Part shown: piece after piece, positions 42,941 to 52,195 of the stretch
How the letters are laid out: each line of letters opens with the position of its first letter
Position numbering within the stretch: the first letter of the stretch is position 1
From: an uncultured Eggerthellaceae bacterium
GTDB lineage: Bacteria > Actinomycetota > Coriobacteriia > Coriobacteriales > Eggerthellaceae
Direction of reading: 5' to 3'
DNA: 64,000 bases
Assembly: GCA_947626195.1 (NCBI GenBank)
Contig: CANQRF010000001.1
Coordinates: 124,001 to 188,000, forward strand
Program-made: the position numbers and the translations under genes
The notes under the pieces: generated by a model
Told to the model about the DNA's origin: nothing
The model's input: the letters and a program-made list of their open reading frames with translations, nothing else
Database searches by the model: none

Positions 42941-44073
42941 AGGTTCTCTAATTCCTCCATCAGGGCACTGACGATGTCGCTCTCGGCGACTTTTCGCACG
43001 ATTGTACCATGACGGAAGAGAACACCGGAGCCTTTCCCGCACGCAACGCCAATATCGGCATCGGCGGCTTCGCCGGGGCCGTTCACGACGCAGCCCATGA
43101 CCGCGACCTTCACCGGTTTGCTGATGGTGGCAAGGCGCTCCTCCACCTCGCGGGCGAGCGCCATCAAATTCACTTGGCACCTGCCGCAGGTCGGGCAGCT
43201 GATGAGTTCGGGAAGCCGGCGCCTGAGATTGAGCGCCGCGAGGAGCGTCCATGCCGCGCGCACCTCGGCTTCCGGCTCGTCAGTGAGCGAGATGCGCAGG
43301 GTGTCGCCAATGCCCTCCACAAGGAGGATCCCCAGACCAGAGGCCGATTTGATGAGACCTTGGAACGTGGTGCCCGCCTCGGTGACGCCGATGTGGAGCG
43401 GGATGCGCGGAATCCTCTGCGCAAGCAGACGATAGGTCTCCACCGTGGTCATCACGTCGTGCGCCTTCGCGGAGACGACGATGTCGAAGAAGCCGTTGGC
43501 CTCGAAGAACTCCACGTAGTCGGCCGCTGAGGCGGCGAGCTTCTCGGGAAGCGAGAGATCAGTGCGCGCTGCGTAAGCATCATCGAGCGAACCCGCGTTC
43601 ACGCCGATGCGTATCGGAATGTGCGCTTTTCGCGCTGCCTCAAGGATGGGAAGCGTGGCATCCAACCCGCCGATGTTGCCCGGATTGATACGCAGCTTCG
43701 CCGCGCCGGCCTCGACCGCGCCGAGGGCGATCTGCGCGTCGAAGTGGATGTCGGCGACCACAGGAAGCGGAGACGCCTCGCAGACCTCGCGAAAGATGCG
43801 CAGGTGCTTTTTCGAGGGAATCGCCATGCGGACCACCTCACAACCTGCCTCGGCGAGGCGCGCGATCTGCGCGAGGTTCTCCCGCGCATCGTCGGGCGGT
43901 GCCGAAAGCATCGACTGCACGACCACCGGCGCTCCCCCGCCGAGCGCCACGTTGCCGACATGCACCTGACGGGTCTGAGTTCTGTCGCCCATCGGTTGAT
44001 TGGTTTGAGTTCGGGCGCTGTTGCAGTTTCCCTCTGTTTCGCGCTCAGATCGCTTTCGGGTCGCCTCCTCCAT
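42937..44073 (-). CDS. ispG: 4-hydroxy-3-methylbut-2-enyl-diphosphate synthase
   Basis: 378 residues. TIM-barrel segment VQSMLSAPPDDARENLAQI, VADIHFDAQIALGA, LRINPGNIGG and IGVNAGSLD, then the Fe-S cysteines in SCPTCGRCQVNL and the final VAVMGCVVNGPGEAADADIG. It performs the penultimate MEP-pathway step, in the cytoplasm, with a 4Fe-4S cluster. The N-terminal about 28 residues are poorly conserved; the ATG at 44073 follows the rseP stop by six bases. Together with dxr across the inserted surface gene it supplies isoprenoid precursors for uppS. Confidence 0.96.
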   Translation of the reverse strand: MEEATRKRSERETEGNCNSARTQTNQPMGDRTQTRQVHVGNVALGGGAPVVVQSMLSAPPDDARENLAQIARLAEAGCEVVRMAIPSKKHLRIFREVCEASPLPVVADIHFDAQIALGAVEAGAAKLRINPGNIGGLDATLPILEAARKAHIPIRIGVNAGSLDDAYAARTDLSLPEKLAASAADYVEFFEANGFFDIVVSAKAHDVMTTVETYRLLAQRIPRIPLHIGVTEAGTTFQGLIKSASGLGILLVEGIGDTLRISLTDEPEAEVRAAWTLLAALNLRRRLPELISCPTCGRCQVNLMALAREVEERLATISKPVKVAVMGCVVNGPGEAADADIGVACGKGSGVLFRHGTIVRKVAESDIVSALMEELENL

Positions 44074-44078
44074 GCCGG

Positions 44079-45191
44079 CTAACTCCAGAATCCCGTGAGG
44101 ATGCGCTGAATGTCTTGGTTCAACATGACGATGAAGAATCCCACGAAAAGGATCATGCCGGCAACCGACATATAGCTCATCGCCCGCGTGGAAACCACCT
44201 TCGAGGTGATCTTCTGGAAGATCTCGACCACGAAGCGCCCTCCGTCAAGCGGCGGGATCGGCAGCAAATTCATGAGGCCGAGCGACACTGAGATCATCGC
44301 CGTGAACTCGAGCGCCGGAATAACGCCCGCCGCAAACCACTGCTGGCTCAACACCGCGATGCCGATGATCGAGGTGGACTCGGAAACGGTCTGGGCCGCC
44401 GTTGCCGGATTAAACAGTCCAAGGATTGCCTGGAAGACGGCAGCGATATAGTAGAAGCCCATCTGGATCGACTGCAGCGGCGCGAGCGTGCGATGGACGA
44501 TCTCCCCGCTATCCGGCATCTGGATGTCGAAGCCGATCACGGAGTAGATGAAAATAAAGACGGCGATCGCGAAGAGCAGGTTCACCGTGATGCCCGCGAG
44601 CAGGATGATCGAGCGCTTCCAGAAGGGCTTGGAACGGTACTGCTGGCTGTATTCGCTCTCATAGAGCTCGTGGGCGTTTTCCACCACGCGCGGCGAGCCG
44701 AGCTCGGTCGATTGGGGAGCCGGCAGGTGCCGCTTGAGGGCCTTGCGGATTTGGCGCTTCGTCGGTTTCACCTCGGGCGTGCGATAGGTGTTGAACTTGT
44801 CGGCCTTCGTGGGCGGCTCGACGCTTCCCCACTCGACGAGCTCCTCAAGTGCCTCGTACGCCTCATCGTCGGTGATGCCGCAGTCGGCGGCCACTTCCTC
44901 CATGGTCGCCGTGCCGCGCCGATAGATGGACGCGAGCACCTGCTCGATATGCGGTTTGATCTCCCCGCCCTCCATGCCGCACACCTTCGCATAGCCGCCG
45001 AGCGGCACGCAGGTGACGCCGAAGCGTGTCTCGCCCCGTTTGAAGCTGATTCGCGGGCCGGGCATGCCGAGCATGAACTCCGTCACGCGCACGCCGAAGG
45101 CGCGAGCGGCGAGATAATGCCCGCCCTCGTGGATAAACACCAAGACGCCCAACACGATCGTGGCGCATATGATCATCATTACAACATTCAT
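44079..45191 (-). CDS. rseP: Site-2 metalloprotease RseP-like with an unusual insert
   Basis: 370 residues. Zinc-site HEGGHYLAAR in the first helix (His21, His25) and the second-site LMNLLPIPPLDGGRF in the penultimate helix are those of RIP metalloproteases; three to four membrane helices. In place of a recognisable PDZ domain the middle (about 80-125) reads IEQVLASIYRRGTATMEEVA, ADCGITDDEAYEALEELVEW, a winged-helix-like fold, followed by a basic linker. Membrane protease probably controlling envelope stress or processing signal peptides. First gene of rseP-ispG-proS. Confidence 0.88.
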   Translation of the reverse strand: MNVVMMIICATIVLGVLVFIHEGGHYLAARAFGVRVTEFMLGMPGPRISFKRGETRFGVTCVPLGGYAKVCGMEGGEIKPHIEQVLASIYRRGTATMEEVAADCGITDDEAYEALEELVEWGSVEPPTKADKFNTYRTPEVKPTKRQIRKALKRHLPAPQSTELGSPRVVENAHELYESEYSQQYRSKPFWKRSIILLAGITVNLLFAIAVFIFIYSVIGFDIQMPDSGEIVHRTLAPLQSIQMGFYYIAAVFQAILGLFNPATAAQTVSESTSIIGIAVLSQQWFAAGVIPALEFTAMISVSLGLMNLLPIPPLDGGRFVVEIFQKITSKVVSTRAMSYMSVAGMILFVGFFIVMLNQDIQRILTGFWS

Positions 45192-45613
45192 CGACTGCTC
45201 CCCTGAAATTTGCTCGAAGCCCTCTCCCTTGCTTCTCGCGGTTACTGCTTCTCGCGGTTATCGCTTTCGTCTTTCGTCGTTTTCGCTTTTTTCCGTTCTC
45301 GTTTTTCACCGTTTTCCGCTGCCATTATACGAAGTTGGCAAGGGCTTTTCGCATCCTTCGGGAAAAACCTACAAGCACCCCATGCCTCCTCCTTCATTGA
45401 CATTCGACAGATTCACGCCATCTGGCAGACAGCTGTGCGGCAACGACGCGCACACCCCAAACGTTGTCTTGCGGCTCGTTTCAGGCGAAGCTCCAAATTC
45501 TCTCCGACGCTCTGAAGGCCCGCTTCCGACATTTCCGCAAGATGCAAGCGGATGCTTGCGATTGAACAACGAGAACAGGTGCGCGCAAAGCTTCGTGTGA
45601 AAGGAGACGGAAG
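45192..45613. other. Divergent promoter region between rseP and the surface protein gene
   Basis: About 420 bases without a gene. A consensus TATAAT for rseP reads on the minus strand at 45329-45324. GCTTCTCGCGGTTA is repeated at 45231-45244 and 45247-45260 in the rseP leader. The surface gene has AAAGGAG seven bases before its ATG; a TTGACA at 45397-45402 is a possible -35 element without a good -10. Confidence 0.45.
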
Positions 45614-48600
45614 ATGAAGAAACGTTTTTGGAGAAGATCACCTGAGGAACCGCTCTCATCCACACCCTGCCACCGGTGCTCCCCTTGGGGAAAAGCGTTT
45701 CTTCGGGCCTTATGCATCGCGGTGGCGAGCCTTGCCTGCGTCATCGGGGGCATCACCTTCCATGGCCTCGGCCTGCTCCATTCCACGGCAGACGCCGACG
45801 ATGCCGTCGTCTCCCGCATTGAGGAGACGTTCATGCACGAGCGCAACCGCGTGCTCCTCAATGGCATGACAACGCTTCGCACAAGCGACATCGTGGTCAC
45901 CAACGGCAATGGCCCCGTTGTCGTTGATCGCACGGTCGCCCCTAACGAATCGGGTAATCACGAGGAATATGTCATCGATCTGAGCAATGCGGCGTCGCGC
46001 GCTCTGTCGGTGACGGCAACCTATCCCAATATCGGAATCGACCCGCAAACGGGACGCATGGTGGGATGCCGTGTGTCGTTTTCCAATTTCATCTTAGCGC
46101 CCAGCGACTACTGGCAACTCTGCGCCGATTGGTACGCGGGGCCGAAGAACCCCAATATACCCTCCAGTTGGAACCACGATGCCACGATCATGGAGTATCC
46201 CCAGCTGAGGCTCGCGGCCAATTTCGATGGCGGGTTCTGGCTCTTTGGGGCCGAACATGCAAAAATCGACATGATCTTCTTCTATGACGACAATCCGCAA
46301 GATCGCGTCGATCTCTCGCAGGCGTTCCTTACCATTCAATCACTCGATTACGACGACAATGGGGTCACCAACCCAGGCGACGGCCGCAGCGAAGGCATTG
46401 AGGCCGCGAAACCCGAGGACATCTACGAGAAGATCTACCTCACGCCCGAAAGCCTTGTCGGACGTTGGGGCGACCTCACCGGTTTCTCAGGAACGGTTTA
46501 TCCATCGCGCCATGGCGATACAAGCAGCTCAGACGAGGTGAACAACTACTTCTATCAGAGGGTGCTCAACGAAGATACCGATGTCAGCGAATCGGCGCGA
46601 TCCATGACGCTCTATGGCGTGAAAAACGGCTCGAACCAGTTCAGTTTCGATGTCGTCGACACCGAATCGTGGTTCCACTTCATGCCCTACTTCGGCACGA
46701 TCGGAGCCGTGCAGCCCGCCGCCCCCGTCAAGGAGGTCGATGATTCGCATCCCTACAAGCTCGGCGATCCGGTGCAGTTCCGCGTCACGCAGGAAGTACC
46801 CGGGCGCGACGAGATGCTGGGGAATTACACGAAAGTCCTGCTGGAAGATGACATTCCCGCCGAATTGCGCGTCGATAAGATCACGGTGCTGCGCGAAGAC
46901 GGCACCGAGGTCTCAAGCGGCCAGAAAAGCCCGGCAGGCCAAAACCACGTTTCCTATCAGTTCGATCTTGATTCTGAGGACATCTATGGCCACACCTACA
47001 CCCTTCTCATCGACACCACGGTCGTCGACTACCCCACCGACCCCGCGCTTACCCTGACCAACAAGGCGCAGGCGACGTTCAGCGACCATACAAGCGAGAG
47101 CAACGAGGTGTCCATTGAGCTTGTGCCGCCCGAACTCCAAGTGGAAAAGCACGCGGATCTCACCAACAAGCTTGCGAGCGCCATCGCCGGCTTCGAGTAT
47201 TTGAGCCATGACCAGCATCCCGACGACCATTCCACGGTCCATTTCGTCGGAGTCGTGGAAAACGTCGTCGACGACACACGGGCACGCTCATTCACGATCG
47301 AAGACATCCTGCCAGAGGGTTTGAGCCTCGTCAAAGGCTCGGTGAAGGCGAACGGTGTTGAGGGGCTCGTGATAAGGGAAGAGGGCAACGGCTTCCAAAT
47401 TACCGGCAATGCGCTCGATGCCGGCACGAAGATCACCTTCGAATACGATGCGACGACCACCGACGCCGGCAACGGTAAGGAGATAATCAACACCGTGCGG
47501 TTCTGGGCGGAAAACATCCCCCACGGTCTGCCAGGGGCGAAGACCACGCCTGCGGCCGATGATGGCGAGATATACATCAACGACCCTGAGATAGCCATCA
47601 AGAAGACCGTCAGCGAATCGGCCATCCAAAACAGCGACTATCAGGAAACCGATGGGCAGCAACGTGAAGAGTACCGCGTGGGAGACGAGATCACCTACAC
47701 CGTCGTTGTCGAGAACACCGCGCCAGGCACCTTTGCCCACAACCTCCGCATCGCGGACGAAGATATGCCTGAGGGCTTTGAGCTGGTGGGTGACGTTCGC
47801 GTGACGGGGCTCGACGAGAATGGCGCTCCCAAGGAGATCTTCTATCCGATGGCGGGCGTCAACGACACCATCCACGATGAGGGCGAGACGCGCTCGATCC
47901 ACAGCGCACTCGATGCCCTGCGAAACGAGGATCAGGGAAGCTGGGGATGGGAGCTCAACATCGATTACCTTCCCGCTTCCTGCCCGGTGACGATCACGTG
48001 GACGGTGGTAGCAGGCGAAGAGCTCAATGGCTGGGAGATCTATAACCAGGCAAACGCCATCGCCGAGAATCAACCCGGCGACATAGAGCTTTCCGAAAAG
48101 CCCTGCGTTTGGATCAACACGCCGGAATTCGTTCTCGATAAAACGGTGGCAAAGACGGATGCCGCTTACGAGGTGGGCTCGATCGCCTCCTATGAGGTGA
48201 CGCTTTTCGGCCTCAAGACCCCGGGCACGGTGGCCCGCCATACGACGCTCTCCGATGAGTTCACCACCGAAGGTTGCGACATCCTTGAACGGAGCTTCGT
48301 CATCACCGACAAAGAGGAAGGCGCACAGGACATCCACGATCAGGTGGACCTGCATCGAAGCGTTGGCGAGAACCGCTGGTCCATCGATATGGCGCAGGTC
48401 TATGGCGACGATACGGGCTATTGGGTCAATCCGGAAAAGTACTTTGTCTGGGATTCCGGTACACGTATTGAAAAAGAAGTGCAGAATCCCCTCGGGGTCA
48501 GCGAACACCAATATTTCAAGGTGCATTACGAAGCGGCTATCAACGACATGGCCTTGCAGAACGACCGCATCGTGAACACGGCGCAAGCGACGAGCGACGA

Positions 48601-49801
48601 AGGATACCCGCAAGAAGACACCGAGGAAGTCACCGTCATCGGCCCGCAGCTCTCCCTGACGAAGACCTCCACCGACGACGGCTCGTTCGAGGTGGGCGAA
48701 ACGGCGACCTACGAGCTCACCGTGCGAAACCTCGCCACCGGCACCGTGGCGGAAAACGTCGTCATCCAAGACGACTTGGCGACGGCAAAGGCCGGCGCGG
48801 CGGAGATCGTCGACGGCTCGCTCGCGCTGCTCGACGGAAACGGCGAGGCAATCGAGGGCTTCGAGGTGGAATACCGCGACAACGAGGCGGCGAGCCACAT
48901 CGGCTTCGTTCTCACCACCCATCGAGACCTCGCATCCTCCGATGTGCTCGTCGTGCGCTACGAAGTGAAATATTTGACGAACAACGGCTTCGACGTCTTG
49001 AGAAACGTCGCCTCTGCCTGGGCGGACAATGCACCGGAGGTTACCGACGACCATGAGACGTGGCCCGCAGACGCCGATCAGTCGGACCTCGTCATCGACA
49101 AGGGCTCTGACCGCTTCGCCTATGAGCGAGGAAGCGTGGCGGAATACACGCTGCATGTGACGAACACGAATCTCGATGAGCCGGCGCGCAACGTCGTCAT
49201 CCGCGACGATTTGGATGAGGCGATCCGCGACGTCGCCGAACTTGTCAAAGGGTCGGTGCAAGCATTTGATGAGGCGGGCAACGCGATCTCGGGACGCGTG
49301 ACCTACCACGCGAACGGAACGGGGGGATTCTGCGGGTTCACGTTGGAGACCGAACGCGATCTCTCAAGCGACGAGGCAATCGACGTGAAATACCAGATCC
49401 GCTTTTCCGACGACGTGGAGCAGCCGACTGCCGTTCACAACGAGAGCTGGGCAGCGGCCGACAACACGGGCAGGGCCACCGACGACAACGAGGTGACCAT
49501 CGGAGGCACGGCGCCCGTCGAAGACGAGATGCCGAGCGGCAATGAGAACATCTCGCCGCAAAACGTGAACGAGCCCTTCTACGACGGCATGGGTGGAGAC
49601 GATTGGAACCCGAGCTACCCCATCTCATCATTCGGAAAGACGCTCGCTCAAACAGGAGACGCGCTCATGCAACTGCTTCGGGCGTATTGGCCGCTTGCGC
49701 TTCTCGTCGTTTTGCTGGGCATCGTCGGTATCCATGTCGCCCGCAAGCGCATTCGGAGAAGCCGCAAAGCAGCTGCTCTCATACGGCGGATCACCCCCTA
49801 G
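45614..49801 (+). CDS. Large cell-wall-anchored surface protein with repeated DUF11/isopeptide-type domains
   Basis: 1395 residues. A signal-anchor-like hydrophobic segment at about 28-55 (ALCIAVASLACVIGGITF), an N-terminal head of about 320 residues with acidic, possibly Ca-binding stretches (SLDYDDNGVTNPGDG), then at least six immunoglobulin-like domains beginning near residues 372, 505, 656, 835, 1010 and 1156 with starts such as PELQVEKHADL, DPEIAIKKTV, TPEFVLDKTV, GPQLSLTKTS and SDLVIDKGSD (the Lys is the usual isopeptide donor) and NxA/NxV ends. The C-terminus is LAQTGD near 1341, a hydrophobic span and a basic tail: an LAxTG sortase signal, as for class E sortases of Actinobacteria. 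It interrupts the dxr-rseP gene order on the opposite strand. Confidence 0.85.
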   Translation: MKKRFWRRSPEEPLSSTPCHRCSPWGKAFLRALCIAVASLACVIGGITFHGLGLLHSTADADDAVVSRIEETFMHERNRVLLNGMTTLRTSDIVVTNGNGPVVVDRTVAPNESGNHEEYVIDLSNAASRALSVTATYPNIGIDPQTGRMVGCRVSFSNFILAPSDYWQLCADWYAGPKNPNIPSSWNHDATIMEYPQLRLAANFDGGFWLFGAEHAKIDMIFFYDDNPQDRVDLSQAFLTIQSLDYDDNGVTNPGDGRSEGIEAAKPEDIYEKIYLTPESLVGRWGDLTGFSGTVYPSRHGDTSSSDEVNNYFYQRVLNEDTDVSESARSMTLYGVKNGSNQFSFDVVDTESWFHFMPYFGTIGAVQPAAPVKEVDDSHPYKLGDPVQFRVTQEVPGRDEMLGNYTKVLLEDDIPAELRVDKITVLREDGTEVSSGQKSPAGQNHVSYQFDLDSEDIYGHTYTLLIDTTVVDYPTDPALTLTNKAQATFSDHTSESNEVSIELVPPELQVEKHADLTNKLASAIAGFEYLSHDQHPDDHSTVHFVGVVENVVDDTRARSFTIEDILPEGLSLVKGSVKANGVEGLVIREEGNGFQITGNALDAGTKITFEYDATTTDAGNGKEIINTVRFWAENIPHGLPGAKTTPAADDGEIYINDPEIAIKKTVSESAIQNSDYQETDGQQREEYRVGDEITYTVVVENTAPGTFAHNLRIADEDMPEGFELVGDVRVTGLDENGAPKEIFYPMAGVNDTIHDEGETRSIHSALDALRNEDQGSWGWELNIDYLPASCPVTITWTVVAGEELNGWEIYNQANAIAENQPGDIELSEKPCVWINTPEFVLDKTVAKTDAAYEVGSIASYEVTLFGLKTPGTVARHTTLSDEFTTEGCDILERSFVITDKEEGAQDIHDQVDLHRSVGENRWSIDMAQVYGDDTGYWVNPEKYFVWDSGTRIEKEVQNPLGVSEHQYFKVHYEAAINDMALQNDRIVNTAQATSDEGYPQEDTEEVTVIGPQLSLTKTSTDDGSFEVGETATYELTVRNLATGTVAENVVIQDDLATAKAGAAEIVDGSLALLDGNGEAIEGFEVEYRDNEAASHIGFVLTTHRDLASSDVLVVRYEVKYLTNNGFDVLRNVASAWADNAPEVTDDHETWPADADQSDLVIDKGSDRFAYERGSVAEYTLHVTNTNLDEPARNVVIRDDLDEAIRDVAELVKGSVQAFDEAGNAISGRVTYHANGTGGFCGFTLETERDLSSDEAIDVKYQIRFSDDVEQPTAVHNESWAAADNTGRATDDNEVTIGGTAPVEDEMPSGNENISPQNVNEPFYDGMGGDDWNPSYPISSFGKTLAQTGDALMQLLRAYWPLALLVVLLGIVGIHVARKRIRRSRKAAALIRRITP

Positions 49802-49876
49802 CTCAGAGTAGACGTTGGAATGCGACGGAGGAATGCGCGAGAGGATTGCGAAAGCTGAGAAAGATATCGGTACCGG

Positions 49877-51067
49877 CTAAAGAAGCTGATGCTCTTTGAC
49901 AAAGCTGCGGGCAACGCCGCGCGCCCATCGATCGACTTCCTCGAGCTGATCGAGGCTCTCGACCGAAGCGGTCTGATGGGTGCCCATGACCTCCTCGACG
50001 CAGGAGGCGATGCCCAAAAACCCGAGACGCCGCTCGAGAAACGCCGCCACGGCCACCTCGTTCGCGGCGTTCATCGCGCAGGGAAGCGTCCCGCCCGCCT
50101 TTCCCGCCTCTCGCGCAAGAGCAAGGCAGCGGAAGGTTTTGGTGTCGGGACGCTCGAACGTGAGCGACGAAAGCTCGCAGAAATCAAGCGTCGGAGCCAG
50201 AGCATTCCAGCGCGCAGGAAAGGAAAGGGCGAATTGGATGGGGATTCTCATATCGGCAACGCCGAGATGGGCCTTCACCGAGCCATCGATGAATTCCACC
50301 ATCGAATGGATGATGCTCTGGGGATGCACGACCACGCTGATCTTGTCATATGGCATGGCGAAAAGATGGTGCGCCTCGATGACCTCGAGCCCTTTGTTCA
50401 TCATCGTCGCCGAATCGATGGTGATCTTCGCCCCCATCGACCAGTTGGGATGTTTGAGGGCATCTTCCGGCCCCACCGTTTGAAGCTCCTCAACCGTTCG
50501 CCCGCGGAAGGGCCCGCCCGATGCCGTCACCCACAGCCGAGCCACCTCGCTCTGGCGTTCCCCTATCAGGCATTGGAATATCGCGCCGTGTTCCGAGTCG
50601 ATCGGCATCAGAGCCGTCCTGTCTGCCGAAGCGCTCTTCGCAAGCGGCATGATGAGGTCGCCGGCAACGACGAGGGACTCCTTGTTCGCCAGCGCGAGCG
50701 TCTTTCTCGCTGCCAGCGCCGCATAGCTCGCGCGCATGCCGGCAGCGCCCACGAGCGCGTTCACCACGACGTCAACCTCGTCGAGCGTCGCCAGATCGAC
50801 GATGGCGTCGCGCCCATAGCCGAGCCGAACGGTCCCCTGCGAGGCGGTGTTTTCCAGCTCGCCCGTCAACGCTGTTCCCGCCAAATCATCACGGGCTATC
50901 GCCAGATGCCGCACAGCGAAATCGCGGGCCTGCCTAGCGAGCAGATCGACCTTCCCATTGGTGGAAAGCGCCACGACCTTCAATTCATCCGGATGAGCGG
51001 CAATGATTTCAAGCGTCTGCGTCCCGATCGAGCCGGTTGAGCCGAGCACCGCAACGCGTCTCTGCAT
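49877..51067 (-). CDS. dxr: 1-deoxy-D-xylulose 5-phosphate reductoisomerase
   Basis: 396 residues from the ATG at 51067 (GAGGGG five bases upstream; an ATG seven codons earlier is also possible). NADPH-binding VAVLGSTGSIGTQTLEII, the metal/substrate motifs PIDSEHGAIFQCL and TASGGPFRG, NWSMGAKITIDSATMMNKGLE split in the loop, and PQSIIHSMVEFIDGS. Makes MEP in isoprenoid synthesis. It ends the pyrH-frr-uppS-cdsA-dxr run; ispG, normally nearby, is on the other side of the surface gene. Confidence 0.96.
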   Translation of the reverse strand: MQRRVAVLGSTGSIGTQTLEIIAAHPDELKVVALSTNGKVDLLARQARDFAVRHLAIARDDLAGTALTGELENTASQGTVRLGYGRDAIVDLATLDEVDVVVNALVGAAGMRASYAALAARKTLALANKESLVVAGDLIMPLAKSASADRTALMPIDSEHGAIFQCLIGERQSEVARLWVTASGGPFRGRTVEELQTVGPEDALKHPNWSMGAKITIDSATMMNKGLEVIEAHHLFAMPYDKISVVVHPQSIIHSMVEFIDGSVKAHLGVADMRIPIQFALSFPARWNALAPTLDFCELSSLTFERPDTKTFRCLALAREAGKAGGTLPCAMNAANEVAVAAFLERRLGFLGIASCVEEVMGTHQTASVESLDQLEEVDRWARGVARSFVKEHQLL

Positions 51068-51102
51068 GGCATCCCCTCTCGCTTGCATGGTTGTCCCCTC
51101 GC

Positions 51103-52194
51103 CTACCACATCGCAAGCGGGATGCACCCGAAGCCGCCAAGCAGGATCACCGAGGTGATGGACGCGAGAAAAAGCGCGTCGCACCGATCGAACAGCCCAC
51201 CGTGACCCGGCATGATCGTTCCTGAATCCTTCACGCCCGAGCCGCGCTTGATGCGGCTTTCCGCCAAGTCGCCGAGCACCGAGGCAAGGCCGACGATCAA
51301 ACCGAACACAAGTGCTTGGGGAATGCTCATGGTGACGCCGGGGATAAAGGCAAGCGGAATCCAAACGACCATCGTCGTCAGGATTCCCGCGATGAATCCT
51401 TCCCAGCTCTTCTTCGGCGAGGTCCGCGGCGCAAGCTTATGCTTGCCCCATTTGCTTCCGACCAGATAGGCCGCCACATTGTTCCCCTCCACCCCCACAA
51501 AGATGAGCAGCAGGGCCACACCGCCCCAAATCCCGCCGATCGCATGGCGGATGACCAAGAGCCCGCTGAGAAAGAGCCCCGTGTAGGCTGCGCCGAAAAA
51601 GCTGATCGAAACGTCGCTTATGCGCGAACGCATCCAAAAGACATACCAGATGGTGAGTCCGAGCAGCGCGATCACCGTCACATAGAGAGCGCCCGTCAGG
51701 CCGAGCCAATACACCCCGACGGGATAGAGCACGGCGGCAATCACGCCAAGCGCCTCATTGGGGAGCTTCGCGTCGGCGCGCAGGATGAAATAGAACTCTC
51801 CCGCGCAGATTCCCGAAACGGCCATGATCCACAGCATCGTGGGGACATCTCCCCCCAAGATGCAGATGACGCTGATGGCAACGTACACGAATCCCGTACG
51901 GAACCGCACTTGGAAATCCGAGGGATTGCGGAGACGATCAGGCGTTTTGTCGAGCGCCTTCTGCTTGATGCGCTCGTTGCGCATCTTGCGGCGCTTCCTT
52001 TTCTGATCCTTGACGATGAGCTCTTCCGGCGTGCGCTCGCGGCGCTTCGGCCCATCGACCATCTCGCGCTGCTGCTCATACTCGCGCATTTTCATCTGCA
52101 CGCTGCGGCGATGCGTTTCCTCGCCACCGCTCACGTCGGCCTCGCGGCCGCCTTCATCAAGCTCTGCGCTCTCGCGACGGAATTCCTCGTCCAT
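51103..52194 (-). CDS. cdsA: Phosphatidate cytidylyltransferase
   Basis: 363 residues. A long hydrophilic N-terminus (about 1-95, highly charged, EEFRRESAELDEGGREADV and many K/R) precedes eight or so membrane helices. The signature is intact: SPKKSWEGFIAG and GDLAESRIKRGSGVKDSGTI then MPGHGGLFDRCD. It makes CDP-diacylglycerol for phospholipids in the membrane. It starts one base after the uppS stop. The charged extension is longer than in model CdsA proteins. Confidence 0.95.
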   Translation of the reverse strand: MDEEFRRESAELDEGGREADVSGGEETHRRSVQMKMREYEQQREMVDGPKRRERTPEELIVKDQKRKRRKMRNERIKQKALDKTPDRLRNPSDFQVRFRTGFVYVAISVICILGGDVPTMLWIMAVSGICAGEFYFILRADAKLPNEALGVIAAVLYPVGVYWLGLTGALYVTVIALLGLTIWYVFWMRSRISDVSISFFGAAYTGLFLSGLLVIRHAIGGIWGGVALLLIFVGVEGNNVAAYLVGSKWGKHKLAPRTSPKKSWEGFIAGILTTMVVWIPLAFIPGVTMSIPQALVFGLIVGLASVLGDLAESRIKRGSGVKDSGTIMPGHGGLFDRCDALFLASITSVILLGGFGCIPLAMW

Positions 52195-52195
52195 G

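Noticed and set aside
47288-49309. Minus-strand 673-codon open frame inside the surface protein gene
   Set aside because: Antisense of repeated surface domains; low-complexity R/H/V-rich product without motifs.
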